Source: Pseudomonadota bacterium (GTDB taxonomy: Bacteria; Pseudomonadota; Gammaproteobacteria; Burkholderiales; Rhodocyclaceae). From it: DNA of 64,000 nucleotides. The position numbers and the translations under genes were made by a program. The first letter of the stretch is position 1, and each line of letters begins with the position of its first letter. The stretch covers positions 186,001-250,000 of the forward strand of contig JAFEDK010000008.1 in NCBI GenBank assembly GCA_018241665.1. Direction: 5' to 3'. Of the stretch, positions 8,546-17,781 are shown in pieces. A model generated the notes under the pieces. It was not told where the DNA came from, did not search any database, and saw only the letters and a program-made list of their open reading frames with translations.

Positions 8546-9021
8546 TCGTGGATCTCCACCGGTGTGCCGGCCGTTACCAGATCGAACAATTCCGCCACGT
8601 CGCGATTACGCATGCGCACGCAACCGATGGACAGCGGCACCCCCATCGGCTCGCTGTCCGGCGTACCATGGATGTAGATGTAGCGCTGCATCGAATCCAC
8701 CTGGCCTAGACGGTTCCGCCCCGGCTCGAGACCGGACAGCCACAGGATCCGCGTGAGGATCCAGTCCCGCCCCGGTGATGCCTCGTCCAGTTCCGCCGAC
8801 CACACCTCGCCGGTCGGCCTCCTCCCGCGGAAAGCCGCGCCCAGCGGCGCGCCCGCACCAATGCGCGCCCGGATGACGTGACGGCCGCGCGGTGTGCGAT
8901 GGCTCCCCTTCTCCTCGCCCACGCCGTTCTTCGCGGTGGACACGGAATAGCGACGGACGCAGGCCCCGTCATCCCCGAACAGGGACAGGGTCTGGCTGGC
9001 AACATCGACTCGGATCCGCAC
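8542..9021 (-). CDS. L,D-transpeptidase (YkuD) family protein without signal peptide
   Basis: 159 aa. The catalytic YkuD motif is plain near the C-terminus: IYIHGTPDSEPMG, then SIGCVRMRN with the active-site Cys. Such enzymes make 3-3 peptidoglycan crosslinks or attach lipoproteins to peptidoglycan in the periplasm. This protein begins MRIRVDVASQTLSLF, the usual small beta-strand start, but shows no signal peptide or membrane anchor. Its export route is therefore unclear, or the true start lies elsewhere. It sits between tadA (3 bases upstream) and the GNAT gene in a compact minus-strand unit. Confidence 0.85.
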   Translation of the reverse strand: MRIRVDVASQTLSLFGDDGACVRRYSVSTAKNGVGEEKGSHRTPRGRHVIRARIGAGAPLGAAFRGRRPTGEVWSAELDEASPGRDWILTRILWLSGLEPGRNRLGQVDSMQRYIYIHGTPDSEPMGVPLSIGCVRMRNRDVAELFDLVTAGTPVEIHE

Positions 9022-9024
9022 GCC

Positions 9025-9552
<528 letters not shown>

Positions 9553-9618
9553 TTAAAGCAGCATCGTGGAAAGCCTCAGCGAAACCGCACAAGGACAGCC
9601 TTCCTCCGGAGCGCAGAC

Positions 9619-11025
9619 ATGACGGACGGACAGCGGAGCACCATCGCCCTCACCTGCGCCCATGCGCTGCTGGGCGGCGTGGCCACCTTCTTCGTGCCGC
9701 CGGACGGCGGGCTCAAGGGGCTGGCAGTCCTTGGCTCCAGCCTGCTGTTCTGGCTCCTTGCGCGCCACCATCTGGCCCGGGCGACACAGCCTGCCCAGCC
9801 GTGCGCGGACGCCCCTGCCGCGACGCACGCCTTCACCCTCGAGGCGGAACGCCAGCTCAAGGCCGAGCGGGACTTCTCCCGCGGTCTCATCGACAGCCTG
9901 CCGGCGCCTTTCTTCCTGTTCGACGAAAGCGGCCACCTGGTGCAGTGGAATCGCTTCGTTCACGATCTGACCGGTCTCGATGACGACCAGCTGATGCGCA
10001 GGGACGCCCGCCGACTGGTGATCCCGGAGCAGGAGCCGATGCTGGCCCATCGCCTCGATACCACCCTGCAGGCCGGCGCGGCGTCAGCGGAAGTCCTGCT
10101 CCAGCGCCGCGGGCGTGAGCCAGCCCCCTTCCTGCTGGTAAGCCGGCGCGTGCAACTGGATGGCCAGCCCCATGTCATCGTGGTTGGCACCGATCTCACC
10201 GAACGCAAGTTCGCCGAGCGGGCCATCAAGCGTCTCAATACCGAACTGGAACGCCGGGTTGGCGAACGCACCGCCCAACTGAGCGCAGCCCTCGCCGAAC
10301 TGGAGTCCTTCAGCTATTCGGTTTCCCACGATCTGCGGACCCCGCTGCGGGCCATCGAGGGCTACAGCAGCATCATCGGGACCGACTACGCCGATCGGCT
10401 CGACGACGAAGCCCGGGAAATGCTGCGCCGCGTCCGTGCCGCCGCCTACCGCATGAGCCAGCTGATCGACGATCTGCTGACACTTTCGCGGGTCAGCCGC
10501 AAGCCACTGGAACGCCGCCAGGTTGACCTGTCCCGACTGGCCCGGACCCTCTGCGACGAACTGCAACAGCAGGAGCCAGAGCGGATGATCCGGGTCGATA
10601 TCGCCCCGAACCTGGAAGTGAACGCCGACCCCAGCCTGATGCGCACGGTGCTGGAGAATCTTCTGGGCAACGCGTGGAAATTCACCGGTCACACCGAACA
10701 CGCGGAAATCCGCATGGCGGCAACCCGCCACGAAGGGCATGCGGCATTCGTCGTCCGCGACAATGGCGCCGGCTTTGACATGCGCTACCGGGACAACCTG
10801 TTTCACCCTTTCCAGCGCCTGCATACCGACAGGGAGTTTCCGGGCACCGGCATCGGCCTCGCTACTGTGGCGCGCATCATGCGCCGGCACGGCGGCGAAG
10901 TGTGGGCCGAGGGAGAAGTTGGCCGCGGGGCCGCGGTCTATTTCTCCCTCGACGGCCCTGCCTCGCCGGACGAGACAGGGGGCGTCAAAGCAGAATCGGG
11001 CGGTCTTGGAGGGTCGCCGGATTGA
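9619..11025 (+). CDS. PAS-domain sensor histidine kinase
   Basis: 468 aa. Two short hydrophobic helices lie at about residues 7-48, followed by a PAS domain (IDSLPAPFFLFDESG onward, about residues 95-200). Next come a dimerisation helix with SVSHDLRTPLRAIEGY (phospho-acceptor H237) and a HATPase domain with ENLLGNAWKFT (N box), DNGAGFD and GTGIGLATV. The phytochrome-type HisKA/HATPase sequence is common in bacteriophytochrome-like kinases, but no chromophore-binding domain is present. No response regulator is adjacent. The ATG at 9619 has CGGAG upstream and starts the conserved protein. Its 3' end overlaps the convergent TPM gene by 41 bases. Confidence 0.85.
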   Translation: MTDGQRSTIALTCAHALLGGVATFFVPPDGGLKGLAVLGSSLLFWLLARHHLARATQPAQPCADAPAATHAFTLEAERQLKAERDFSRGLIDSLPAPFFLFDESGHLVQWNRFVHDLTGLDDDQLMRRDARRLVIPEQEPMLAHRLDTTLQAGAASAEVLLQRRGREPAPFLLVSRRVQLDGQPHVIVVGTDLTERKFAERAIKRLNTELERRVGERTAQLSAALAELESFSYSVSHDLRTPLRAIEGYSSIIGTDYADRLDDEAREMLRRVRAAAYRMSQLIDDLLTLSRVSRKPLERRQVDLSRLARTLCDELQQQEPERMIRVDIAPNLEVNADPSLMRTVLENLLGNAWKFTGHTEHAEIRMAATRHEGHAAFVVRDNGAGFDMRYRDNLFHPFQRLHTDREFPGTGIGLATVARIMRRHGGEVWAEGEVGRGAAVYFSLDGPASPDETGGVKAESGGLGGSPD

Positions 11026-11491
11026 TGCCCGGCGCCGGGAAATGCGCGGCGAGGATCAGGCCCAGTTCCCGCGCCGCCATCACCGCCCCGCCCCGGTAGT
11101 CGCCCTCCCGGAACGCATAGTCCATGCGGTGGCATAGCTGGTCCCACTCGGCCTGTGGCACCCGGGTGGCGAGGCCGCGATCCGCAACCACCTCCACCTT
11201 GTGGTCGAGCCACTGGATGTAGATCAGCACACCGTTATTCTCCGCCGTGTCCCACACCCGCAAACGGGCAAACAGCTCTTCCGCCCGCGCCCGGGCGCTG
11301 GAGTAGCGCCACAGCTCCGCCAGGCCGAGGCTGCCCTCGACGACCACGCGGATTTCGCCCCGATGCCATTTCTCGGACTCACCGAGAGCAACCTCGATGG
11401 CCGCAAGGGTCTCCGTCGAAAAGGCCCTGCCCCGCATCCAGGCAGGGATGAATAAGTGCTTGAGGGTTTGCATCAACTTCATCGCTGCCAA
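10985..11491 (-). CDS. TPM-domain protein, soluble
   Basis: 168 aa with a TPM (TLP18.3/Psb32/MOLO-1) fold. Landmarks are FSTETLAAIEVALGESEKWH, GEIRVVVEG, RVWDTAENNGVLIYIQWLDHKVEVVADRG and MDYAFREGDYRGG. It has no signal peptide, only a mildly hydrophobic N-terminus, so it differs from its secreted neighbour. TPM domains occur in a chloroplast phosphatase and in bacterial envelope proteins. The bacterial activity is not known. It overlaps the upstream TPM gene by 13 bases, indicating coupled translation in a lemA-TPM-TPM unit. Confidence 0.8.
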   Translation of the reverse strand: MAAMKLMQTLKHLFIPAWMRGRAFSTETLAAIEVALGESEKWHRGEIRVVVEGSLGLAELWRYSSARARAEELFARLRVWDTAENNGVLIYIQWLDHKVEVVADRGLATRVPQAEWDQLCHRMDYAFREGDYRGGAVMAARELGLILAAHFPAPGINPATLQDRPILL

Positions 11492-12327
11492 TCTCCCGAT
11501 GCCCCAGCCGTGCCCGCGCTGCCGCCCGTCGAACGCCCGATGACTTTCATGCTGTTACCCGGCGATCCGCCCAGCGCAAACAGGGCAACAAGGCCAGCGC
11601 ATACGGCACCGACCCAAGGCAGCGCCGTCAGCGTCCAGGCCAGAAAGAAGACCACCCCACCGCCGGCCGCCGCCGCCAGCATCCGTCCGGTGATCAAACC
11701 CAGCACCCTCACGGCAACCACCGCCACCACCAGAGCCAGCAGCCAGCGGTGGTCGGCAACAGACAGCAAGTGCGTTGGAACAGGGGCTTCGGCCGCCTGG
11801 TCCGGCGACTTTCCGGCCGCTTCAAAAACGGCCGTCAGCGCATTGATGCCAGCGTCGAGCCCGGTCGCGTAATCACCTTTCCGGAACTGCGGCGCCATCA
11901 CGTCCACCACCACGCCCATCGCATCCCGGTAGGGCATCACACCTCGCCCCTGGCCGACGTCGATGAAGATCCGCCCATCTTCCTTGGCTATCAGCAGCAG
12001 GACACCGTCCTTGCCACCGGTAACCTTGCTCCGCCACGCAGTCACGGCGCGTGCGCCGTAAACCTCGAGGCTGTCCGGTTGCGTCGATGCGACCAACACA
12101 ATCCCGAGCTGAAAGCCCCGCTCCTTGGCCAGTTGTTCCAGCTTGCTCTCGAGCTGCTCCTTGCGCCCGGCAGGAATGAGTCCGAGCCCATCCGTCAGCC
12201 GACTGCTCAGCTCTGGCAAGCCCTGGACATTCTCGGCTGCGGTGAGCGGCAGTGCAGACAACAGCAGCAAGACCAGCAGACAACGTTTTAGCAATCCGAC
12301 AAGATGCACAGGCCCCTCCTCCCTCAC
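11479..12327 (-). CDS. YgcG-like TPM-domain membrane protein
   Basis: 282 aa. A signal peptide (hydrophobic core LLVLLLLSALPLTAA, about residues 16-31) leads to a periplasmic TPM domain (residues about 40-170), with ERGFQLGIVLVAS, DGVLLLIAKEDGRIFIDVGQG and MAPQFRKGDYATGLDAGI. Two or three C-terminal membrane helices follow (about 195-255), and a Gly/Ser-rich tail ends the protein. This is the typical architecture of the YgcG family, which is often encoded next to LemA, as here. The family function is unknown. An in-frame later start is possible, but the chosen one keeps a positively charged segment before the signal core. Confidence 0.85.
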   Translation of the reverse strand: MREEGPVHLVGLLKRCLLVLLLLSALPLTAAENVQGLPELSSRLTDGLGLIPAGRKEQLESKLEQLAKERGFQLGIVLVASTQPDSLEVYGARAVTAWRSKVTGGKDGVLLLIAKEDGRIFIDVGQGRGVMPYRDAMGVVVDVMAPQFRKGDYATGLDAGINALTAVFEAAGKSPDQAAEAPVPTHLLSVADHRWLLALVVAVVAVRVLGLITGRMLAAAAGGGVVFFLAWTLTALPWVGAVCAGLVALFALGGSPGNSMKVIGRSTGGSAGTAGASGDWQR

Positions 12328-12412
12328 ACATCGTTATTTATGCATGTTATGCCAGCCGGGCCGGATCCCATAGGGCGAAGACGACCCGGACATGGCCCGG
12401 CACCTCACCGAT

Positions 12413-12961
12413 TCAAGGAATCTCTCCCTTTGGCTTCGCCCCCATCAGCATCGCCAGCAGATTGTTCGGCCAGCCGCCGATCTCGGTGTTGTATGTCTTG
12501 ACCACATCCGCGTAGCGGTGTTGGGCTGCATCGATGCGCCCACCGGCCTCCTCCAGCTGGGCCTGCAGGTCGCGAAAGCCGGCATCGGCCTTGAGGGCCG
12601 GGTAATTTTCGGAAATCGCCAACAAACCATCCAAGGCACGAGACAAGGCCAGATTGCCCTGCGAGAACGCGACTACGGTCGCCGGCCCGCCTAGGGCATC
12701 CGGGCTGGCAGGCATGTGTGCCACGACGGCAGCACGCGCGATCCCGACCTGCTCCAGTGCCTCGCGCTCGTTGGGAGCGTAGGCCTGCACTACCCTGACC
12801 AGGCTGGGCACCTGGTCGGCGCGCCGCTGGCTGAGCGCGATGTACTCGGAGGCGACCGCCAGCACCTGCTCGTCATCGGCCTGGATCTGCCGATACCCGC
12901 AGCCACTCATCAGGCTTGCGGACAAGCTCAGGAACAGCACAGCGGCCAACCAGTGACGCAT
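12413..12961 (-). CDS. lemA: LemA family lipoprotein
   Basis: 182 aa. The N-terminus MRHWLAAVLFLSLSASLMSG ending in GC gives a lipobox with Cys21. The rest is the helical LemA domain, with RRADQVPSLVRVVQAYAPNE, FSQGNLALSRALDGLLAISENYPALKAD, RYADVVKTYNTEIGGWPNNL and GAKP near the end. LemA proteins are widespread and of unknown function. Genetic linkage to TPM/YgcG proteins, as here, suggests an envelope complex. The 85-base gap to the TPM gene holds no obvious terminator, so one operon is likely. Confidence 0.9.
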   Translation of the reverse strand: MRHWLAAVLFLSLSASLMSGCGYRQIQADDEQVLAVASEYIALSQRRADQVPSLVRVVQAYAPNEREALEQVGIARAAVVAHMPASPDALGGPATVVAFSQGNLALSRALDGLLAISENYPALKADAGFRDLQAQLEEAGGRIDAAQHRYADVVKTYNTEIGGWPNNLLAMLMGAKPKGEIP

Positions 12962-13030
12962 GAAAGGTGCCTTTCCCGAAAACGCGTTGAATCCTGCCGC
13001 GATGCGCCACCCGCCTGAGTCCCGCCACGC

Positions 13031-13882
13031 TCAGGTGCTGCGCGGGGTTCCATCCTCGGCCTTCAGGCGCTGCATGGTTCGCCGGGCGAAGCACAGATCT
13101 TCCCAAGCCTTCGCCTTGTCTGGAAGGTTTCGCAGTAGATAGGCCGGGTGATAAGTCACGACGACCGGTATTGAGCCATAGGTAAACAGCTTGCCCCGCG
13201 CGGCACCGATCCGGATCTCCTGGGTGAGCAGGGCCTGCGCCGCCGGACGCCCCAGGGCGACAATCAGACGTGGCTGCACCAGTTCGATCTGGCGCTGCAG
13301 GTAGGGGAAACAGGCCGCCAGCTCGGCGGTATCCGGCGTGCGGTTATGCGGCGGCCGGCACTTCACCGCATTGCCGATGTAGACGTCCTCTCCCCGCTTC
13401 AGGCCGATCGACGCCAGCATGTTGTCCAGCAGACGTCCGGCCTGGCCGACGAACGGTTCGCCCCGCTCATCCTCCTCGGCCCCCGGCCCTTCGCCGACGA
13501 ACAGCCAGTCGGCCTCGCGATCACCAACGCCGGGAACGGCCTGCTTGCGCCGCCGGCACAGGCCGCAGGCTTCACAACTACGGATGCGCGCCTCGAGAGC
13601 GTCCCAGTCCAGCTCGCCAACCCCCGACGAAGTGGCAGGAAGCCCCACGGGCGGCATGGATTCAGGCTCCCGCGAGGTCACGGCGGGCAGCACGCTGCGC
13701 AAAGGCCGCGGCAACGCCGACGACGGAGCCGAAGCGACGGCAGCAGGCGGCACCGGCGGCGCTTCCTTGGGCGGCTCAAGCACCACCGCGCCCGCCTCCT
13801 CGTTCAGATCCACAGGACCGCGGACCCGCCACAAGGGCGCCAGCCCCATCTCCCGCAGGATGCTGTCTCTACGCTGGCTCAT
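13031..13882 (-). CDS. Family 4 uracil-DNA glycosylase (4Fe-4S)
   Basis: 283 aa. A Pro/Ala-rich N-terminal extension (about residues 30-90) precedes the catalytic domain. Cluster cysteines C103, C106, C175 and C191 are in place (CEACGLC, VKCRPPHNR, ACFPYL). The uracil-pocket motif GEGPGAEEDERGEPFVGQAG is at residues 130-149, and VTYHPAYLLRN is the C-terminal motif. The enzyme removes uracil from DNA for base-excision repair. Family 4 members are common in Betaproteobacteria and follow rimI and tsaB in the same operon, as here. The disordered N-terminus is a frequent feature of proteobacterial members. Confidence 0.92.
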   Translation of the reverse strand: MSQRRDSILREMGLAPLWRVRGPVDLNEEAGAVVLEPPKEAPPVPPAAVASAPSSALPRPLRSVLPAVTSREPESMPPVGLPATSSGVGELDWDALEARIRSCEACGLCRRRKQAVPGVGDREADWLFVGEGPGAEEDERGEPFVGQAGRLLDNMLASIGLKRGEDVYIGNAVKCRPPHNRTPDTAELAACFPYLQRQIELVQPRLIVALGRPAAQALLTQEIRIGAARGKLFTYGSIPVVVTYHPAYLLRNLPDKAKAWEDLCFARRTMQRLKAEDGTPRST

Positions 13883-13892
13883 CGCAACGCCT

Positions 13893-14345
13893 TCACAGAC
13901 GGGACCTCATCACCAGCGCATCCTCGCGCCCTTCGGCTGCGGGATAGTAGCCCTTGCGACGACCGATGGTCTCGAAACCCGCCCGCGCATACAAGGCCAG
14001 CGCGGCAACATTCGACGGCCGCACCTCGAGGAACATCTGGTGGGCACCCGCCTGACGAGCCACCTCGCCCAGGTGATCCAGCAGCCGGCGCCCGAGTCCC
14101 TGGCGCTGGCGCCCGGCAAGCACGCTGATGTTAAGGATATGGGCTTCATCGAGCACCATCATCAACACCGCGTAACCGACCCGCTCGCCCCCGTCCCGCA
14201 TCGTCCAGCAGCCATAGCCGGAACGCATCGAGTCCGAGAAGTTGCCGGCCGTCCATGGAAAGGGATACAACAGCGCATCCTGAGCCGCGACCCACTCCAG
14301 GTCATCATCCTGCATCGGCGCGAAATTCAGTCCTGCAAGCGTCAC
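13893..14345 (-). CDS. rimI: Ribosomal protein S18-alanine N-acetyltransferase
   Basis: 150 aa GNAT protein. AHILNISVLAGRQRQGLGRR is the RimI-type acetyl-CoA loop, and FLEVRPSNVAALALYARAGF is the family-specific segment that follows. The enzyme acetylates the N-terminal Ala of S18 and possibly other proteins. Identity is strengthened by the position directly downstream of tsaB with a 4-base ATGA overlap, and 10 bases before the uracil-DNA glycosylase. Confidence 0.92.
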   Translation of the reverse strand: MTLAGLNFAPMQDDDLEWVAAQDALLYPFPWTAGNFSDSMRSGYGCWTMRDGGERVGYAVLMMVLDEAHILNISVLAGRQRQGLGRRLLDHLGEVARQAGAHQMFLEVRPSNVAALALYARAGFETIGRRKGYYPAAEGREDALVMRSRL

Positions 14346-15034
14346 GCCCGCCCTCCACTGGCGAGACGCTCGGCGGTAGTCATCGCCACCTTGTCGCGCA
14401 CATACAGGGGAGCCGCCAGGGCTGCATCGATCGCCAGGCCACGGGCAAAGCGTACAGCCGCCAGACGCGCCACGGCGGACGCTCGCGGCAGGGGCGAAGC
14501 ATCGAAGCCAACAAGACGCCCACCGAGCACCGGGATCAGCGTATCGCCATAAGCACCAAAGGCAGAGCCGAAACCGAACCAGTCACCCTCTTGCGGCAAG
14601 GCCACGGCAGCCGGAGCGGCGCAGGCAGGAGCAGCCTGCTCCACCAACTGACCGTCGATGCGCCGATACGCGGCAAAATAGACTTCCGACATGCGCGCAT
14701 CTGCGGCAACAAAAATCGACGGCTGCTCACACTGCTCCGCCAGCGCCTCCAGCGTGCATACCGGCACCACCGGCTTGCCGGCGCCCAGCGCCAGCCCCTG
14801 GGCGGCACCGCAAGCCAGACGCAAACCGGTAAAGGCTCCCGGGCCGGCGCCAAAGGCAATCGCATCAAGCTCGGCGAGCGTGACCGCAGTCTCCTTCAGG
14901 AGCGCACGCACTTCGGGAAGAATGGTTTCGGAATGGCCTGGCCGGCCAAGCACCGGACGTTCGACGACGCGATCACCGTCGAGCAAGGCGACGGAACCGT
15001 GTTCAGTGGAGGTTTCGAGGGCGAGAATCTTCAT
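14342..15034 (-). CDS. tsaB: tRNA t6A37 threonylcarbamoyl-transfer subunit TsaB
   Basis: 230 aa. MKILALETSTEHGSVALLDG and FGAGPGAFTGLRLACGAAQG are the ASKHA-fold signatures of TsaB, the pseudo-enzyme partner of TsaD in making the t6A modification of ANN-decoding tRNAs. Length is normal. It heads the tsaB-rimI-udg unit. No Shine-Dalgarno is seen before the ATG. The AGGAGG there lies on the opposite strand. Confidence 0.93.
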   Translation of the reverse strand: MKILALETSTEHGSVALLDGDRVVERPVLGRPGHSETILPEVRALLKETAVTLAELDAIAFGAGPGAFTGLRLACGAAQGLALGAGKPVVPVCTLEALAEQCEQPSIFVAADARMSEVYFAAYRRIDGQLVEQAAPACAAPAAVALPQEGDWFGFGSAFGAYGDTLIPVLGGRLVGFDASPLPRASAVARLAAVRFARGLAIDAALAAPLYVRDKVAMTTAERLASGGRA

Positions 15035-15101
15035 AGGAGGCGCATTCTACCGCGCCTCCGGTGCCGGCAGCCGCGTTCACGACGCAAGCCACCGTCTGTG
15101 C

Positions 15102-15428
15102 TCAGTCCGGCCGGCGATGACGATCGCCATACAGATCCCGTCCGGCATCGTGGACATCCCGCCGCAACTGACGCCGCTCCTCAGGCGACCAACGGCGTGG
15201 GTTGCGGCTCTCGTCCACTTCCTGGCGCCGCATCGGCTCTGCGGAAAAAGCGGGCATCTCACGCCCTTGGCGATCCTGAGGAACCGCGTACTGGCGGAGG
15301 AAAGGCCCCAGGCGCTCGTTGCTCTGGGCTGCCGAGGCCCCGGATACCAGCAGGCCCACCAGCAACAACCCCAGCGTCAAGCTCGGGCCTCGACCAGACT
15401 TGTTCGGCAAAGTTGTTTCGTTGCACAT
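15102..15428 (-). CDS. Small secreted protein of unknown function
   Basis: 108 aa from MCNETTLPNKSG. A hydrophobic stretch SLTLGLLLVGLLVSGASA (about residues 16-33) looks like a signal peptide ending at ASA-AQ. The mature part is short and charged, with RWSPEERRQLRRDVHDAGRD near the end, a pattern resembling small Arg-rich periplasmic proteins. The start was chosen because TTAGGA lies about 9 bases upstream. A longer reading frame upstream has no support. It is divergent from ompR, separated by about 200 bases. Confidence 0.6.
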   Translation of the reverse strand: MCNETTLPNKSGRGPSLTLGLLLVGLLVSGASAAQSNERLGPFLRQYAVPQDRQGREMPAFSAEPMRRQEVDESRNPRRWSPEERRQLRRDVHDAGRDLYGDRHRRPD

Positions 15429-15624
15429 GACGCTTATCCTAACCCGGCCGCGATCATTCAGGCATCTCCGGGAAGCGGGCCGATTTGATTCTGGCAGGCA
15501 GGACAATACAGCGTGCGACGCTTTGTAAGGGAATGTTAGGCCTGCCGCCCCACTTACGTTTCTTTACCGGCGTCCTTCATCGTGCCGCTAGCCGGCCCGC
15601 GAACGAGCGGCTAGCATTCGACCC

Positions 15625-16350
15625 ATGGAAAAAGAGAGCTTTCGCATCCTCGTCGTCGACGACGACCTTCGCCTTCGCGACTTGCTGAAACGTTACCTTG
15701 GAGAACAAGGCTTCAACGTCAAGACGGTGGCCGACGCGGCGCAGATGGATCGCGCGCTGCTGCGCGAACACTTCGACCTGATGGTGCTCGACCTGATGCT
15801 GCCGGGCGAGGATGGCCTGTCCATCTGCCGACGCCTGCGCGGCACCAACAACGGCATTCCGATCGTGATGCTCACCGCCAAGGGCGACGACGTGGACCGC
15901 ATCGTCGGCCTCGAAATGGGTGCCGACGACTATCTGCCCAAGCCCTTCAACCCGCGCGAGCTGGTTGCCCGCATCAACGCCGTGCTGCGCCGCCAACCGC
16001 AGACGCCCCCCGGCGCCCCGGCGGCTGATGACGAAGACGTGCGCTTCGGCCAGATCGTCGTTCAGCTCGGCACGCGCATGCTGATCCGCAACGGTGAGGA
16101 AACCCTGCTCACCACCGGCGAATTCGCGCTGCTCAAGGTGCTGCTGCAGCATCCCCGCCAGCCGCTGTCGCGGGACCGCCTCATGGAACTGGCCCGGGGC
16201 CGCGAATACGACGTGTTCGACCGCTCCATTGACGTCCAGATCTCCCGCCTGCGCAAGCTCATCGAGGAAGACCCGGGCAAACCCCGCTACATCCAGACCG
16301 TGTGGGGCTTCGGCTACGTCTTCGTGCCGGACGGCAACAAGCACGCCTAG
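15625..16350 (+). CDS. ompR: OmpR-family response regulator
   Basis: 241 aa. The receiver domain has the acidic pocket (DDD at 12-14), phospho-acceptor D56 in VLDLMLP, and the Lys in YLPKPFNPREL. The C-terminal winged helix includes LTTGEFALLKVLL, LSRDRLMELARGREYDVFDRS and VWGFGYVFVP, which is close to E. coli OmpR. It is followed 35 bases later by its histidine kinase. In enterobacteria OmpR controls porin genes in response to osmolarity. The targets here are unknown. The 196-base upstream region has no confidently assigned promoter. Confidence 0.9.
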   Translation: MEKESFRILVVDDDLRLRDLLKRYLGEQGFNVKTVADAAQMDRALLREHFDLMVLDLMLPGEDGLSICRRLRGTNNGIPIVMLTAKGDDVDRIVGLEMGADDYLPKPFNPRELVARINAVLRRQPQTPPGAPAADDEDVRFGQIVVQLGTRMLIRNGEETLLTTGEFALLKVLLQHPRQPLSRDRLMELARGREYDVFDRSIDVQISRLRKLIEEDPGKPRYIQTVWGFGYVFVPDGNKHA

Positions 16351-16385
16351 CAAGACCAGCAGCACGCCTCTCCGCCCGCCGCAAC

Positions 16386-17738
16386 ATGGCACCGGCCCGC
16401 TATCTTTCCCTCTTCCATGCCGCGCCACGTACGCTGCTGTGGCGCATTTTTCTCGTCGTCGCAACGCTGATGCTGGCTTCGGTGGCGGTGTGGTCCGCCA
16501 TCTTCAGCCATTTCGACCAGTCCAGCCGGGCACGCCAGACTGCCCAGACGGTCATCAGCATCATCAACCTGACCCGTACGGCCCTCCTCAATGCAGACCC
16601 GGCACGACGCAAGGACCTGCTGCTCGACCTGGCGACCCTGGAAGGCATCCGCATCTATCCCGCCGAAACGCAGGACAAGGTGCTGCCGCTGGAAGACACC
16701 GCGATCATGCGGATGGTCATCACCGATGTCCGCAAGCAACTCGGCATGGACACCCGCTTTGCGTCCTCCTGGGAGGGGCTGACCGGCTTCTGGGTCAGTT
16801 TCCGGCTGGACGACGATCCGCCATCGGAAAGCATGGAATTCTGGGTCATGCTGCCCAGCGAACGGATCATCCGTCCCCACGCGCTGGAATGGATGTGGTG
16901 GGGTGCCGCAGCCCTTTGCCTGGCCACCCTGGGCGCCTACATGATCGTCTCGCGCCTCAGTCGCCCCCTCAAGGCAATGGCGGCGGCGGCTCGCACTGTG
17001 GGCCGCGGCGAGGTGCCGCCGCAACTGAGCGAAAGCGGTCCCGCGGAACTGTCCGATCTCGCCCACGCCTTCAACCAGATGTCCCATGACCTGCAGCAGC
17101 TCGACGCTGACCGGGCACTCATCCTGGCCGGCGTGTCCCACGACCTGCGCACTCCCTTGGCCCGGCTTCGCCTGGGCATAGAGATGTGCGGCGCCGACCC
17201 GGTCGACATCGACGCAATGGTCTCCGACATCGAGGACATGGACCGCATCATCGGCCAGTTCCTGGAGTTCTCGAAACTCGACGGTGGCGAAGCGCTGACA
17301 ATGCAGGATCTATCGGAACTCGCTTCCGAACTCGTCACCCTGTATGCCCGCCGCGGCTTCACGCTGGAACTGCGCAGCATCGGCCGTGTCATGGCAGCGG
17401 CTCGCCCGCAAGCCCTGCGTCGGGCGGTCACAAACCTGATCGAGAACGCGCTGCGCTACGCCGGTGAGGCACCTGAACTGGAGGTCGGCACGGACCAGGG
17501 CCGACCGACCATCCGTGTCCTCGACCGCGGCCCGGGCATCCCCGAGGCCGACATCGAACGCGTCAAGCGGCCCTTCACCCGCCTCGAGTCCGCCCGCAGC
17601 AACACCAAGGGATCCGGCCTCGGCCTCGCCATTGTGGACCGCATCGTGCGCGGCCAGAACGGAGAATTCCGCCTGACTCCGCGGCAGGGCGGCGGACTGA
17701 CGGCCAGCATCCACCTGCGACCCACAACAAAAGCCTGA
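16386..17738 (+). CDS. envZ: EnvZ-like sensor histidine kinase
   Basis: 450 aa. TM1 (LLWRIFLVVATLMLASVAVW, about residues 19-40), a periplasmic domain (about 45-165), TM2 (WMWWGAAALCLATLGAYMIV) and a HAMP linker with RLSRPLKAMAAAAR precede the catalytic core. H252 in GVSHDLRTPLARLRL is the phospho-acceptor. N (TNLIENALRYA), G1 (DRGPGIP) and G2 (KGSGLGLAIV) boxes follow. The order ompR-envZ and the EnvZ-like H box support the name. The start at MAPARYLSLF avoids a non-conserved extension into ompR. Confidence 0.9.
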   Translation: MAPARYLSLFHAAPRTLLWRIFLVVATLMLASVAVWSAIFSHFDQSSRARQTAQTVISIINLTRTALLNADPARRKDLLLDLATLEGIRIYPAETQDKVLPLEDTAIMRMVITDVRKQLGMDTRFASSWEGLTGFWVSFRLDDDPPSESMEFWVMLPSERIIRPHALEWMWWGAAALCLATLGAYMIVSRLSRPLKAMAAAARTVGRGEVPPQLSESGPAELSDLAHAFNQMSHDLQQLDADRALILAGVSHDLRTPLARLRLGIEMCGADPVDIDAMVSDIEDMDRIIGQFLEFSKLDGGEALTMQDLSELASELVTLYARRGFTLELRSIGRVMAAARPQALRRAVTNLIENALRYAGEAPELEVGTDQGRPTIRVLDRGPGIPEADIERVKRPFTRLESARSNTKGSGLGLAIVDRIVRGQNGEFRLTPRQGGGLTASIHLRPTTKA

Positions 17739-17781
17739 GTTGCAGCTAGAATCGATGCTATCCCGTTTCGGCGCCACGCCC

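Noticed and set aside
15035-15041. AGGAGG directly at the tsaB start
   Set aside because: It is on the plus strand, so it is not the ribosome-binding site of the minus-strand gene.
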